DNA of 64,000 bases from SZUA-318 sp964412015 (GCA_964412015.1 CAYPMO010000001.1:1-64000), one strand, 5' to 3'; shown: positions 1 through 8,638, counted from the first letter of the stretch. Made by a program: numbers and translations. Notes: a model not told the origin generated them from the sequence alone.

Positions 1-46
1 GTCACTCCCGTCACCGCCGCGTCAATGCTTTTATGACACAGTAGTA

Positions 47-949
47 CTAGGAGCCCCGCGGGTGGTACCGGCGGTGAATGTCGCGCAGGTACTCGCGGTC
101 TACGTGCGTGTAGATCTGCGTCGTCGAGATGTCGGTGTGTCCCAGCAGCTCCTGGACCGCCGCGAGGTCGGCGCCCCCCTCGAGCAGGTGCGTCGCGAAC
201 GTGTGGCGCAGGGTGTGCGGTGACACGTTCCGATGGATCCCCGCGCGCCGCGCCGACTTCTTGACCATCGTCCAGACCGCCACGCGGGAGAGCGCCGTTC
301 CCCTCGCGTTCAGGAAGACCCTACCCTTCCCCGCTCCGCGGTCGAGCGCTGGGCGGACCTCGCGCAGATAGCGCGTCAGCGCCCGGAGCGCGGGCGCGCC
401 GACCGGAACCAGACGCTCCTTGGACCCCTTTCCGAAGACGGTGAGGAAGCCCTCGTCGAGGTCCAGCGCGGACAGCGGCAGCTCGGCCAGCTCGGACACG
501 CGCATCCCGGTAGCGTAGAGAAGCTCCAGGATCGCGCGGTCCCGCCAGTAGAGGGGAGCGTCGAGGTTCGGCGCGTCGAGTAGCGCGACCGTTTCCTCCC
601 GCGTGAGGAAATCGGGCAAGCGGCGGCCCGGCTTCGGTGACTCGAGGTGCTCCGTGGGGTCCGCCGTCACCGAGCCCTCCGCCAGGAGGAACGCGTAATA
701 CGTACGTACGGCCGATTGGGCCCTGCGAATGGAGCTCGGCGCGAGTCCCGCATCCTTCAGGCCGAAGACCCAGTCCCGCAAATGGACAAGCGTGACCGAG
801 CCCGGGTCGCGCACACCACGCTCGTCGAGGAATCCCGCCCACCGCGCCAGGTCGCGCTCGTACGCGCCCACGGTGCGATCGGACAGGCCCCGCTCGAACG
901 TCAAGTAGTCCTGAAACTGCTCGAACCGGAACGCGCGCGCCTCAGCCAT
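47..949 (-). CDS. xerD: Tyrosine recombinase XerC/XerD
   Basis: Site-specific tyrosine recombinase that resolves chromosome dimers at dif sites at the division septum. The 300-residue protein has the N-terminal SAM-like core-binding domain (about 1-95) and the C-terminal catalytic domain. The catalytic set is visible: R150 (TGMRVSEL), K174, H245 and R248 (HTLRH), H271 (LGH) and nucleophile Y280 (IYTH). I chose the ATG at 949 because homology begins at MAEARAFRF; a start 13 codons upstream would reach further into dedA, which already overlaps by 8 bases. It is the last gene of the lipid operon. XerC and XerD cannot be separated with certainty from one sequence; the SPHTLRHTFATHLL and QIYTHV segments favour XerD. 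No dif site was recognised nearby. Confidence 0.93.
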   Translation of the reverse strand: MAEARAFRFEQFQDYLTFERGLSDRTVGAYERDLARWAGFLDERGVRDPGSVTLVHLRDWVFGLKDAGLAPSSIRRAQSAVRTYYAFLLAEGSVTADPTEHLESPKPGRRLPDFLTREETVALLDAPNLDAPLYWRDRAILELLYATGMRVSELAELPLSALDLDEGFLTVFGKGSKERLVPVGAPALRALTRYLREVRPALDRGAGKGRVFLNARGTALSRVAVWTMVKKSARRAGIHRNVSPHTLRHTFATHLLEGGADLAAVQELLGHTDISTTQIYTHVDREYLRDIHRRYHPRGS

Positions 950-1550
950 GATGCCTCGTGCGCCACCACCATACGAACGCGGCCACACCGACCGCCAGCG
1001 CGGCGGCGAGGAGCCACAGGTTCACCCGCCCCACGAGCCGCAGGATCCCATCGAGGTTGTGTCCGGCGACGGTGCCCACCCACACCAGGGCGCCGTACCA
1101 CAGAGCCGACGCGGCCGCCAGAGGGATCGCGAGCGCGGGAAGGGGCTGACGGGTAACGCCCGCGAACACCGGAACCACGGCCCGCACGCCTGGCAGGAAA
1201 CGGGTGATGAAGACGGTCTGGGGACCCCAACGGTCGTAGTAGCCGCCGAGGCGTTCCATCTGGTACGGGTTGAGGAGGTGCCTACCCCATCCGCCCGAGA
1301 AGAACTCCCGGCCGTGCGTGCGTCCGACACGGTACATGAGCAGGGCCGACGCGACGTTGCAGAGCCACGTGGCCAGGAACACCCAGCGCGCCCGGAGGTC
1401 TCCGAGCGCCGAGAGGAACCCCCCGAACACCACGAACGTATCGGCGGGGACGGCAGGTACGACGTTCTCGACCGCCGCGCCCGCACCGAGGGTGAGATAG
1501 ACGAGGACGTTGGGCACCCGCTCCGCCCACGCAAGAAGGCCCTCCCCCAT
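942..1550 (-). CDS. DedA family membrane protein
   Basis: Integral inner-membrane protein of the DedA/SNARE-associated family. Members are implicated in undecaprenyl-phosphate or phospholipid flipping and in membrane-potential maintenance. The 202-residue protein has a hydrophobic re-entrant N-terminal part, the family motif region around FxxRFLPGVRAVVPVFAG with its conserved arginines, and two C-terminal membrane helices followed by WWWRTRHH. The start at 1550 (MGEGLLAW) is preferred because the 37 residues upstream are unlike the family and would run into ispF. It lies 16 bases after ispF and overlaps xerD by 8 bases, consistent with one mRNA. The substrate cannot be read from sequence. Confidence 0.88.
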   Translation of the reverse strand: MGEGLLAWAERVPNVLVYLTLGAGAAVENVVPAVPADTFVVFGGFLSALGDLRARWVFLATWLCNVASALLMYRVGRTHGREFFSGGWGRHLLNPYQMERLGGYYDRWGPQTVFITRFLPGVRAVVPVFAGVTRQPLPALAIPLAAASALWYGALVWVGTVAGHNLDGILRLVGRVNLWLLAAALAVGVAAFVWWWRTRHHG

Positions 1551-1566
1551 GGGCTCGTGTCCCGGG

Positions 1567-2088
1567 CTAGACCGGGAGTCCTTCGTCCGTCGCACCCCAG
1601 GTGGCGTCGAAACCACCCATGGAGTCGATGAGCGCGACGGCTTGCACGGCCAGTCCCTCACCCCGCCCGACCCAGCCCATGCCTTCGTTCGACTTGCCCT
1701 TCACGGACACCGACGTCGGTCCGACACGCAGGACCTCGCCCAGGCGCTCCCTCATCCGATCGACCCAGGGACCGATCCGGGGGCTTTCGCAGATCACCGT
1801 CACGTCCACGTTGACCACCTGGTAGTTGCGAGCCTCCAGGACATACACGGCCCGCCGCAGGAGCTCCATGGAGTCCGCATCCTTCCACTCGTCGTCGGAA
1901 GGAGGAAAATGGCTTCCCACGTCGCCGGCGGCCACCGCGCCCAGAAGCGCGTCGATCACCGCATGCGCCACCGCGTCACCGTCCGAATGCCCAGCGAGGC
2001 CGGGGTGGTCCGGGATGTGGACACCGCCGAGGACGAGCGCCCGGCCCGCCGCGAATCGGTGGGAATCGTACCCGGTTCCTACACGCAT
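1567..2088 (-). CDS. ispF: 2-C-methyl-D-erythritol 2,4-cyclodiphosphate synthase
   Basis: Converts CDP-methylerythritol 2-phosphate to methylerythritol cyclodiphosphate in the MEP isoprenoid pathway in the cytosol. The 173-residue length is slightly above the usual 155-160. The metal ligands D8, H10 and H42 are present (GYDSH, then AVAHAVIDALLG), as is the substrate segment HSDGDA (34-39). The C-terminal segment SVKGKSNEGMGWVGRGEGL matches the family. It follows fabF by 49 bases. The partner gene ispD is also in this window (56955-57659) but in another operon, so the pathway genes are dispersed. Confidence 0.96.
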   Translation of the reverse strand: MRVGTGYDSHRFAAGRALVLGGVHIPDHPGLAGHSDGDAVAHAVIDALLGAVAAGDVGSHFPPSDDEWKDADSMELLRRAVYVLEARNYQVVNVDVTVICESPRIGPWVDRMRERLGEVLRVGPTSVSVKGKSNEGMGWVGRGEGLAVQAVALIDSMGGFDATWGATDEGLPV

Positions 2089-2137
2089 GGCGTTTCCCTC
2101 CCGGCATCCCGGGGGCCGTGGCTACCTCCGCCCCCGA

Positions 2138-3403
2138 TCAGCCCCATCTGCGGATGGCCAGGCACACGTTGTGCCCGCCGAACCCGAACGAGTTGCTGAG
2201 CGCGAGATCCACACGACGCTCCACCCCACCTCCGTGGGCATAGTCCAGATCGCAAGCCGGATCCGCTTCCTCGAAGTTGATGGTAGGAGGGATCCTCCCC
2301 TCCCGGGTCACCATCACGGTCAAGATGGTCTCGAGCGCTCCGGAAGCTCCCAGCAGGTGTCCGGTCATGGACTTCGTGGACCCGACGATGATCTCGTAGG
2401 CGCGCTTGCCCAGCACCTTCTTGATCGCGTGGGTTTCGACGGCGTCGGCCATCGTGGACGTGCCGTGCGCGTTGACGTAGTCCACGTCCTCCGGTGCCGC
2501 ATCGGCGTAGCGCAGGGCCATCCGCATCGCATTCTGCGCGCCGTACCCGTCGGGAGGCGGCGCCGTGACATGATACGCGTCCCCGGATAGGCCGTAGCCG
2601 GCGATCTCGGCGTAGATCGGCACGCCGCGCGCCTGGGCGTACTCCAACGCCTCCAGAACAACCGCGCCCGCGCCCTCGCCGATGACGAACCCGTCGCGGT
2701 GCAGGTCGAACGGGCGACTCGCGGTCTTGGGATCGTCGTTGCGCGTGGACATCGCCTTCATGGCGGAGAACCCGGCGATCGTCATCGGGGTGACCGTCGC
2801 CTCGGCCCCACCCGCCAACATCATGTCCGCGTCTCCGTAACGGATATGGCGGGCGGCGTCGCCGATCGCGTGCGCGGAGGTCGCACAGGCCGACACCGTG
2901 GCGTAGTTCGGCCCCTGCAGCCCCCACTGCATCGAGATGAGACCGGCGGACATGTCCGGGATGAACATGGGGACGAAATAGGGACTCACACGCCGCGGCC
3001 CCTGGTCGATGAGCTTCCGGTGCTGCTCCTCGAACGTACCGATCCCCCCGATCCCGCTGCCGTAGATGACCCCGAACCGATGGGGCTCCATGCCGTCCGG
3101 CACGCCCGTCAGCCCGGCGCACTTCATGGCCTGGGCCGACGCGGCCAGAGCGAACTGCGAGACGCGGTCGAGCCGGCGAGCTTCCCGCCTCTCGAGGTAG
3201 AGCAGCGGATCGAAGCCCTTCACCTCGCACGCGATGCGGGTGGCGAAGTCCTCTGTCGCCTCGAAGGCCCGGATCGTGTCGGCACCGCTGGTGCCGGCGA
3301 GGATGTTGGCCCACGTGGACTCGAGGTCGTTGCCCAGCGGCGACACGACCCCCATCCCCGTGACGACTACACGCCGGCCGCCCCGGTGCTCTTCCTTCCG
3401 CAT
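2138..3403 (-). CDS. fabF: 3-oxoacyl-ACP synthase II
   Basis: Elongating ketosynthase of type II fatty-acid synthesis; condenses malonyl-ACP with acyl-ACP. The 421-residue protein carries the complete catalytic triad C173 (SACATS), H313 (NAHGTST) and H349 (MTGHLLGASG), and the N-terminal thiolase-fold start VVVTGMGVVSPLG at about 12-24. It lies 30 bases downstream of acpP, the common fabF-acpP pairing. The protein is intact and ordinary in length. The related FabB is unlikely because the length and motif spacing match FabF. Confidence 0.97.
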   Translation of the reverse strand: MRKEEHRGGRRVVVTGMGVVSPLGNDLESTWANILAGTSGADTIRAFEATEDFATRIACEVKGFDPLLYLERREARRLDRVSQFALAASAQAMKCAGLTGVPDGMEPHRFGVIYGSGIGGIGTFEEQHRKLIDQGPRRVSPYFVPMFIPDMSAGLISMQWGLQGPNYATVSACATSAHAIGDAARHIRYGDADMMLAGGAEATVTPMTIAGFSAMKAMSTRNDDPKTASRPFDLHRDGFVIGEGAGAVVLEALEYAQARGVPIYAEIAGYGLSGDAYHVTAPPPDGYGAQNAMRMALRYADAAPEDVDYVNAHGTSTMADAVETHAIKKVLGKRAYEIIVGSTKSMTGHLLGASGALETILTVMVTREGRIPPTINFEEADPACDLDYAHGGGVERRVDLALSNSFGFGGHNVCLAIRRWG

Positions 3404-3433
3404 CGTCTACCCGCCTGGTTCGTGACGACCGGC

Positions 3434-3685
3434 TCAGTCTTCGGAGGTGGCAGTGTGCTTCCGGAGATACGCGATAGCGTCACCCACGGTCCGCATCTGC
3501 TCGGCGTCCTCGTCCGGGATATCGATACCAAACTCTTCCTCGAACGCCATGACGAGCTCGACCGTGTCGAGGGAGTCGGCACCGAGGTCTTCAACGAACG
3601 ACGCGTCGTCGGTCACCTTCTCAGGCTCGACGCCCAGCTCGTTGATGATGATCTCCTTGACTCGCGCCTCGGTGGGCTCGCTCAT
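3434..3685 (-). CDS. acpP: Acyl carrier protein
   Basis: Small acidic carrier that holds growing acyl chains on phosphopantetheine. It has 83 residues, with the attachment serine S38 in GADSLDTVEL. It is rich in Glu and Asp, as the family requires. A strong Shine-Dalgarno (AGGAGG, 5 bases before ATG) suggests high translation, fitting one of the most abundant proteins in the cell. A possible intrinsic terminator lies between fabG and this gene (3731-3757), so some transcripts may stop before it. Confidence 0.98.
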   Translation of the reverse strand: MSEPTEARVKEIIINELGVEPEKVTDDASFVEDLGADSLDTVELVMAFEEEFGIDIPDEDAEQMRTVGDAIAYLRKHTATSED

Positions 3686-3730
3686 TGTTCCTCCTGGATG
3701 TGGACGTGACCCCTGGACTGCGGACCGGGG

Positions 3731-3757
3731 AAACGAAGAAAACGCCGACCGGCGGCG
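3731..3757 (-). terminator. Possible intrinsic terminator or attenuator between fabG and acpP
   Basis: On the minus strand a 5-bp GC stem (CGCCG/CGGCG, loop 5) at 3743-3757 is followed by a T-rich run (TTTTCTTCGTTT). It sits in the fabG-acpP gap, within a run of same-strand fatty-acid genes, so it could tune acpP-fabF output relative to upstream genes. The stem is short, so confidence is moderate. Confidence 0.4.
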
Positions 3758-3758
3758 G

Positions 3759-4502
3759 TCACATGACCATGCCGCCGTCCACGGCCAGAACCTGGCCGGT
3801 AATGTAGCGCGCCGCAGGGCCCACGAGGAAGCGAGCGACGCTGGCCACGTCTTCGGCTTCCCCGAGTGCCCCCAGCGGAATGAGTTGCTTCAGCACCTCC
3901 ACTCGCTCATCGCCGAGGGTCTCGGTCATGTCGGTGCGGATGAAGCCGGGTGCGATGGCGTTGCAGCGGATCCCACGGGGGGCCAGCTCCCTCGCGACGC
4001 TCTTGGTGAGGCCGACGAGCCCGGCCTTCGAAGCCGCGTAGTTGGCCTGGCCGGAGTTGCCCATGAGCCCGACCACCGAGGTGATGTTCAGGATCGAGCC
4101 CGCCCGGCGTCTCATCATCCCCCGGCCGACAGCACGGGTCAAGTTGAAGGCGCCCTTGAGGTTGGTGGCGATTACCTCATCGAATTCCTCATCCTTCATG
4201 CGGATGAGGACGTTGTCCCGTGTGATCCCGGCGTTGTTCACCAGGATGTCCACCGGCCCGACCTCCTCGTCCACTCGTCCGACGACGCGCTGGACCTGCG
4301 CCGCGTCGCCCACGTCGCAAGCGTACCCCCGGTGGCCATCGCCGGGCAGGTCTCCGGCCGCGCGCTCGGCGCCCTCTCCGTTCCGTGCCAGGACGGCCAC
4401 CCTGGCGCCCGCCTCGGCGAGCGCGCGGCTGATGGCGAGACCGATGCCGCGGCTTCCTCCGGTGACGATGGCTACCTTTCCTGCCAGCTCCTGCGCGTTC
4501 AT
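3759..4502 (-). CDS. fabG: 3-oxoacyl-ACP reductase
   Basis: NADPH-dependent reductase of the fatty-acid elongation cycle. The 247-residue short-chain dehydrogenase has the cofactor motif TGGSRGIG (14-21), the NNAG motif (89-92) and the catalytic residues S142, Y155 and K159 (YAASK). The start at 4502 (MNAQELAGKV) is chosen because the Rossmann fold begins immediately after it and it sits 4 bases after the fabD stop; an upstream in-frame start would overlap fabD. The position between fabD and acpP makes FabG far more likely than another SDR. Confidence 0.97.
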   Translation of the reverse strand: MNAQELAGKVAIVTGGSRGIGLAISRALAEAGARVAVLARNGEGAERAAGDLPGDGHRGYACDVGDAAQVQRVVGRVDEEVGPVDILVNNAGITRDNVLIRMKDEEFDEVIATNLKGAFNLTRAVGRGMMRRRAGSILNITSVVGLMGNSGQANYAASKAGLVGLTKSVARELAPRGIRCNAIAPGFIRTDMTETLGDERVEVLKQLIPLGALGEAEDVASVARFLVGPAARYITGQVLAVDGGMVM

Positions 4503-4506
4503 GGCC

Positions 4507-5424
4507 TCATCCCTGGAAGGAGTGGACGTCCGCGGGAGCACCCAGCGTCGCGCACGGGATCCCCTTGCCGTTCCTCTTGTTCAGCCCACAGAGCACGGAT
4601 CCCGGTCCCAGCTCGAGGAATCGATCCGCTCCGGCCTCGACCATCGCCGCCACGGACGCTACCCATCGCACAGGTCGGGTCAGCTGCTCGACGAGGAGCT
4701 CCCGGGCGCGCGCGCCGGACGTCACGGGGCCCGCCGTGACGTTGGCATAGACCGGAAACCGGGGGTCGCGGAATGTGACGGTCGCGAGCCGCTCCCGCAA
4801 CCTCTCGGCCGCGGGCCCCATCAGAGGCGAGTGGAACGCCCCCGAGACCTTCAGGGGAACGACCCGACGGGCCCCTGCCCGCGTGAAGAGCGCGCTCCCC
4901 TCCTCCACGCCGGCCACATCCCCGCTCACGACGATCTGTCCCTCGGAGTTGTAGTTCGCGGGCACGCACAGCCCCACCTCCACCCGGCCGCACGCCTCTT
5001 CGAGCGTGGCGTCCGGGAGGCCGAGGACCGCGGCCATCGCGCCGGGCCGAATCCGGCCCGCCGCGAACATGAGCTCGCCCCGTATGCGCACCGCTCGGAG
5101 CGCATCCTCGAACGTGAGCGTTCCGGCGGCCACGTGGGCACTGAACTCGCCCAGGGAATGGCCGGCGGCCATTCCCACCGGGCCCAGCCTGTCCTCGATC
5201 ACTCGCAGCACGGCTACGGAATGGGTGAGAAGCGCGGGCTGCGCGTTCCTCGTCGCGGTGAGCTCGTCTTCCGGGCCCTCCGCCATGAGCCGTGACAGGG
5301 AGAAGCCCAGGATCTCGTCGGCCAGCTCGAAGATCGCGGCCGCCGTGGGGTATGCGTGTGCGAGCTCCCGCCCCATGCCCACGTGCTGGGAGCCCTGTCC
5401 CGGAAAAAGGAGCGCCAACGTCAT
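4507..5424 (-). CDS. fabD: Malonyl-CoA:ACP transacylase
   Basis: Loads malonyl groups from CoA onto ACP for fatty-acid synthesis. The 305-residue protein starts with the family signature LLFPGQGSQ and has the nucleophile S90 in GHSLGE plus catalytic H198 in GAFHSPLM. It lies 33 bases after fabH and 4 bases before fabG, in the canonical plsX-fabH-fabD-fabG-acpP-fabF order. No oddities seen. Confidence 0.97.
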   Translation of the reverse strand: MTLALLFPGQGSQHVGMGRELAHAYPTAAAIFELADEILGFSLSRLMAEGPEDELTATRNAQPALLTHSVAVLRVIEDRLGPVGMAAGHSLGEFSAHVAAGTLTFEDALRAVRIRGELMFAAGRIRPGAMAAVLGLPDATLEEACGRVEVGLCVPANYNSEGQIVVSGDVAGVEEGSALFTRAGARRVVPLKVSGAFHSPLMGPAAERLRERLATVTFRDPRFPVYANVTAGPVTSGARARELLVEQLTRPVRWVASVAAMVEAGADRFLELGPGSVLCGLNKRNGKGIPCATLGAPADVHSFQG

Positions 5425-5457
5425 CGGAGCGCGTTGCGATCGGACCGACCCGCCCGG

Positions 5458-6453
5458 CTAGAAGCGCCAGGCCATGGCGCCCCAGGTGAGCCCCGCGCCG
5501 AACGTCGTGGTGAGAACGGTCGAGCCGGGGCCGACCAACTTCTGTTCGAGCGCCTCGTCGAGGGCGACCGGGATGGAGGCGGAGCTCATGTTGCCGTATC
5601 GGTCCAGGTTCACGAACACCCTCTCCATCGGTATCCCCGCGTACTTCGCCGTGGCCTCGACGATGCGCAGGTTGGCCTGGTGCGGCACCATGAGGTCCAC
5701 ATCGGCCGCCGTCAGACCCGCCCCCGAAAGGACCTGGTGAGTCGCTTCGGCCATCGCCCTGACCGCGTTCTTGAAGACCTCGCGGCCCTCCATACGGACC
5801 AGGTGGGTGTGCTCCCTCAGGACCTGGGCACTCATCGGCACGAGAACCCCGCCCGCGGGGCGATAGAGGAGGTTCGCCAGGTTTCCGTCGGAGCGGTGGT
5901 GGCTCGCCAGGATTCCCCGACCCGAACCGTTCGCCGGCTTGAGCACGGCCGCGCCCGCTCCGTCTCCGAACAACACACAGGTGGAGCGATCCTCCCAGTC
6001 CACGATGGCGCTCATCTTCTCGGTCGCGATGACCAGCGCCACCTCGCCCCGCCCTGTGGCGAGGTATCCCTCGGCCATGGACAGCCCATAGAGCCAACCG
6101 CTGCACGCGGCCATGAGGTCGAAGGCGAACGCGTTGTTGCACCCCAGCAACGGCTGTGCATCGCAGGCCGTGGACGGCAACCATCGGTCCGGGGTCGCGG
6201 TGGCGACGATCAGCACGTCCACTTCGCCGGGATCCAACCCTCCGGCCTGGAGCGCCCGCCGTCCCGCCTCGACCGCCATGTCGGCCGCGCTGACGTCGTC
6301 CGGCGCGATCCGACGCTCCCGGATCCCCGTGCGTGTCCGGATCCACTCATCCGAGGTGTCCATCCTCATCGCGAGGTCGTGGTTCGTGACCACGTTCGCC
6401 GGCAAGTAGCGTCCTGTGGAGACGATCTCTACCAGGGGGGAGGGGTGTCTCAT
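5458..6453 (-). CDS. fabH: 3-oxoacyl-ACP synthase III
   Basis: Initiating ketosynthase of fatty-acid synthesis; condenses acetyl-CoA or a branched starter with malonyl-ACP. The 331-residue protein has the catalytic triad C117 (AACSGW), H258 (PHQAN) and N288 (RYGNMSSAS). Its ATG overlaps the plsX stop by 4 bases (ATGA), implying translational coupling. Starter specificity (straight or branched) cannot be determined from these motifs. Confidence 0.97.
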   Translation of the reverse strand: MRHPSPLVEIVSTGRYLPANVVTNHDLAMRMDTSDEWIRTRTGIRERRIAPDDVSAADMAVEAGRRALQAGGLDPGEVDVLIVATATPDRWLPSTACDAQPLLGCNNAFAFDLMAACSGWLYGLSMAEGYLATGRGEVALVIATEKMSAIVDWEDRSTCVLFGDGAGAAVLKPANGSGRGILASHHRSDGNLANLLYRPAGGVLVPMSAQVLREHTHLVRMEGREVFKNAVRAMAEATHQVLSGAGLTAADVDLMVPHQANLRIVEATAKYAGIPMERVFVNLDRYGNMSSASIPVALDEALEQKLVGPGSTVLTTTFGAGLTWGAMAWRF

Positions 6454-7448
6454 GCCAACTCCTGGGGCTTCGAGGGGCTGGAGACCTCCCGCGCGATATG
6501 GGCCACCATGTTCGATTGCACCGCGCGCGCGGCGACGCCGAGGGCGTTACGGATGGCCCGGGCGGAGGACACTCCGTGGCAGATGATCGAGACCCCTCCC
6601 ACGCCGAGCAAAGGCGCCCCGCCGTACTCGGCATAGTCCAGGATCCGGAAGACCTCTTCGAAGTTCAGGTGTTCGTGGCTCTGGCGTAGCGACTTGCGGA
6701 GCAGCCCGATCGTGAACTCCGCCACCGACTCGTAGAACTTCAGGAGCACGTTGCCGACGAATCCGTCACAGACCACGACGTCACAAACACCCTGGATGAT
6801 GTCCCGGCCCTCCACGTTTCCCACGAAATCGAGGCCCGGCGAAGCTCTGAGGAGCCGATGCGTCTCAAGGGTCAGCTCGTCGCCCTTCTCGGGCTCTTCA
6901 CCGATGTTGAGCAGGGCGACACGGGGCTCGGCAATGCCCATGAGGTCCTGGGCGTAGACATGGCCCAGATGGGCGAACTGAACGAGGTGCTGAGGCTTGC
7001 AGTCCACGTTCGCGCCCGCGTCGAGCATCAAGCAGGGCGACAGTGCGGTCGGGAGGAGCGTGCCGATCGCGGGGCGCGCCACCCCCGGCAGGGGACGAAG
7101 GGTGAACAGCGACGTTGCCATCACCGCTCCCGTGGATCCCGCGCTGACGAACGCGTCAGCGTCCCCTGCTTTCACCATTCTGAGCCCGACGACGATCGAG
7201 GAGTGCGGCTTGCGCCGGATGACCAACGCCGGAGGGTCCGCAGCCGTCACGCGGTCGGGCGCATGCCGGATCGTGAGCCGCCCCGGAGGTACGTCCTCGT
7301 GACGTGCCAGCTCGGCGGACACGGTGGACTGGTCGCCGACCAGCACCACGTCGATTCCCGGGTCGAGGTCCTGAAGGGCGCCGATCGCCCCGGCGACTTC
7401 AGCGGACGGAGCATGATCGGTACCCATCGCATCCAGGGCGATGCGCAC
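6450..7448 (-). CDS. plsX: Phosphate acyltransferase
   Basis: Makes acyl-phosphate from acyl-ACP, feeding PlsY in phospholipid synthesis; a peripheral membrane enzyme. The 332 residues begin with the PlsX signature RIALDAMGTDHAP and include the conserved segments SAGSTGAVMA and VCDGFVGNVLLK. It sits between rpmF (12 bases away) and fabH (4-base overlap), the widely conserved yceD-rpmF-plsX-fabH arrangement. Confidence 0.97.
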   Translation of the reverse strand: MRIALDAMGTDHAPSAEVAGAIGALQDLDPGIDVVLVGDQSTVSAELARHEDVPPGRLTIRHAPDRVTAADPPALVIRRKPHSSIVVGLRMVKAGDADAFVSAGSTGAVMATSLFTLRPLPGVARPAIGTLLPTALSPCLMLDAGANVDCKPQHLVQFAHLGHVYAQDLMGIAEPRVALLNIGEEPEKGDELTLETHRLLRASPGLDFVGNVEGRDIIQGVCDVVVCDGFVGNVLLKFYESVAEFTIGLLRKSLRQSHEHLNFEEVFRILDYAEYGGAPLLGVGGVSIICHGVSSARAIRNALGVAARAVQSNMVAHIAREVSSPSKPQELA

Positions 7449-7460
7449 CGGATTACGCGG

Positions 7461-7643
7461 CTACTCGGCTTCGATCTCGAGGACCGCCTCGTCCCCGTAA
7501 TATCCGCAGGACGGACAGATCCGATGGGGTACCCGGGGGTCACCGCACTTGGGGCAGATGCCCACCGTCACGGTCTCCGCCTTGTAATGGGTACGCCGCT
7601 TCCGCTTCCGCTGCTTCGAAGTCCGCTTCTTGGGTACGGCCAT
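7461..7643 (-). CDS. rpmF: 50S ribosomal protein L32
   Basis: Large-subunit ribosomal protein. It has 60 residues and starts MAVPKKRTSKQRKRKRR, the L32 signature. It has the zinc-binding form with CPKCG near residue 30 and CPSCG near residue 44, i.e. the C+ paralog type. It is 3 bases downstream of yceD, so the two are probably co-translated. Confidence 0.98.
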   Translation of the reverse strand: MAVPKKRTSKQRKRKRRTHYKAETVTVGICPKCGDPRVPHRICPSCGYYGDEAVLEIEAE

Positions 7644-7646
7644 GGT

Positions 7647-8159
7647 TCACTCTTCCTTGAGGGCCCGGAGGGCATCCCAACGTGGATCGGACTCCTCCTC
7701 GGTGCAGGAGCACGTCTCGGTGTTCAGATTCGCGCCGCACCGCGGGCAGAGGCCGCGGCAATCCGGGCTACAAACGACGTACGGATCGATGGCGAGGACC
7801 AATTCCTCGCGCACCGCCCTACCCAGGTCCAACTCGGCGGCGGTCGCCTTGAACGGCCGCACGTCGCCGTCGTCCTCCGCGTCGAGGGAGTCCGACGGCA
7901 CGAAGACCATCGTCAACTCCTCCGCCAGCCGGCTATGAACCGGCTCGAGGCAGCGCCGGCACGCGTGAAGGATCGTGGCCCGCACCGTTCCGCGTGCCAC
8001 GATCTCACCGCTGCCGGCGTGAGATACCCGCAGGGCAACCTCCACGGGCCCCTCGAACTCACCTTCCAACCCTTCCCAGAGAGGATCGTCCGCCGGGACC
8101 CGCGCGTTGACCTGCACGGTTCCTTCCCGGCCAAGACGGGCTAAGTCGAGCCTGAGCAT
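7647..8159 (-). CDS. yceD: YceD family protein (DUF177), zinc-ribbon type
   Basis: Conserved 170-residue DUF177 protein nearly always encoded just before rpmF; homologs are linked to 23S rRNA accumulation, but the biochemical role is not settled. An internal CRRCLEP motif lies in the middle, and a C-terminal cluster (CSPDCRGLCPRCG and later CSC) can bind zinc. It is the first gene of the fatty-acid operon. No Shine-Dalgarno precedes the ATG at 8159, and a predicted -10 box ends only 9 bases upstream, so the mRNA may be leaderless. Confidence 0.9.
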   Translation of the reverse strand: MLRLDLARLGREGTVQVNARVPADDPLWEGLEGEFEGPVEVALRVSHAGSGEIVARGTVRATILHACRRCLEPVHSRLAEELTMVFVPSDSLDAEDDGDVRPFKATAAELDLGRAVREELVLAIDPYVVCSPDCRGLCPRCGANLNTETCSCTEEESDPRWDALRALKEE

Positions 8160-8167
8160 AGCATGAA

Positions 8168-8196
8168 AGGCTAGCCTTGGCCTGGCGAAGTGTCCA
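8168..8196 (-). promoter_or_regulatory. Predicted promoter of the yceD-rpmF-plsX-fab operon
   Basis: On the minus strand a -35 box TGGACA (8191-8196) is separated by 17 bases from a -10 box TAGCCT (8168-8173). The expected transcription start falls at about 8160-8162, almost on the yceD ATG at 8159. It is the only plausible sigma-70-like element in the ndk-yceD gap. Confidence 0.5.
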
Positions 8197-8210
8197 GTGG
8201 GTCGCCCGCC

Positions 8211-8636
8211 TCAGCTCGCGGTCGCGATGCGGTCCGCCGTGGAGAAGAAGAACGCCGTCTCGATCGCCGCGTTCTCATCGGAATCCGAGGCATGGATCGC
8301 GTTGCGGCTCTTCGACTCCGCATAGAGCTTGCGGACCGTGCCCTCGGCCGCCTCGGCGGGATCGGTGGCGCCGATCGTCTCCCGCAAGCGGGCGACCGCG
8401 TCGTCGGCCTCGAGGATCATCGGGATGCACGGCCCCGACGTCATGAACTCGACGAGCTCACCGTAGAAGGGGCGCTCCCGGTGTACGGCGTAGAACGCGC
8501 GGGCTCCTTCCCGGGAGAGCCGGGTCATCCGAAGCGCTCGGACCGTGAATCCAGCCTCCTCCAGGTGTCCGAGGATCTTCCCGGCCTTCCGCGATGCGAC
8601 GGCGTCCGGCTTGATGATCGCGAGAGTCTGACTCAT
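8211..8636 (-). CDS. ndk: Nucleoside diphosphate kinase
   Basis: Balances nucleoside triphosphates by phosphate transfer through a histidine. The 141-residue protein starts TLAIIKPDAV and has the active-site motif NAIHASDS with phospho-histidine H115. Length and motifs are typical. It lies 2 bases after the EIIA-like/CBS gene and closes the sucC-sucD operon; succinyl-CoA synthetase is known to associate with Ndk in some bacteria, which makes the linkage sensible. Confidence 0.97.
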   Translation of the reverse strand: MSQTLAIIKPDAVASRKAGKILGHLEEAGFTVRALRMTRLSREGARAFYAVHRERPFYGELVEFMTSGPCIPMILEADDAVARLRETIGATDPAEAAEGTVRKLYAESKSRNAIHASDSDENAAIETAFFFSTADRIATAS

Positions 8637-8638
8637 CG

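Noticed and set aside
47..949. The Xer-type recombinase as the mark of an integrated element or integron.
   Set aside because: It is embedded in a conserved housekeeping operon with overlapping genes, with no attachment repeats or cassette array nearby; a chromosome-dimer XerD is the simpler reading.
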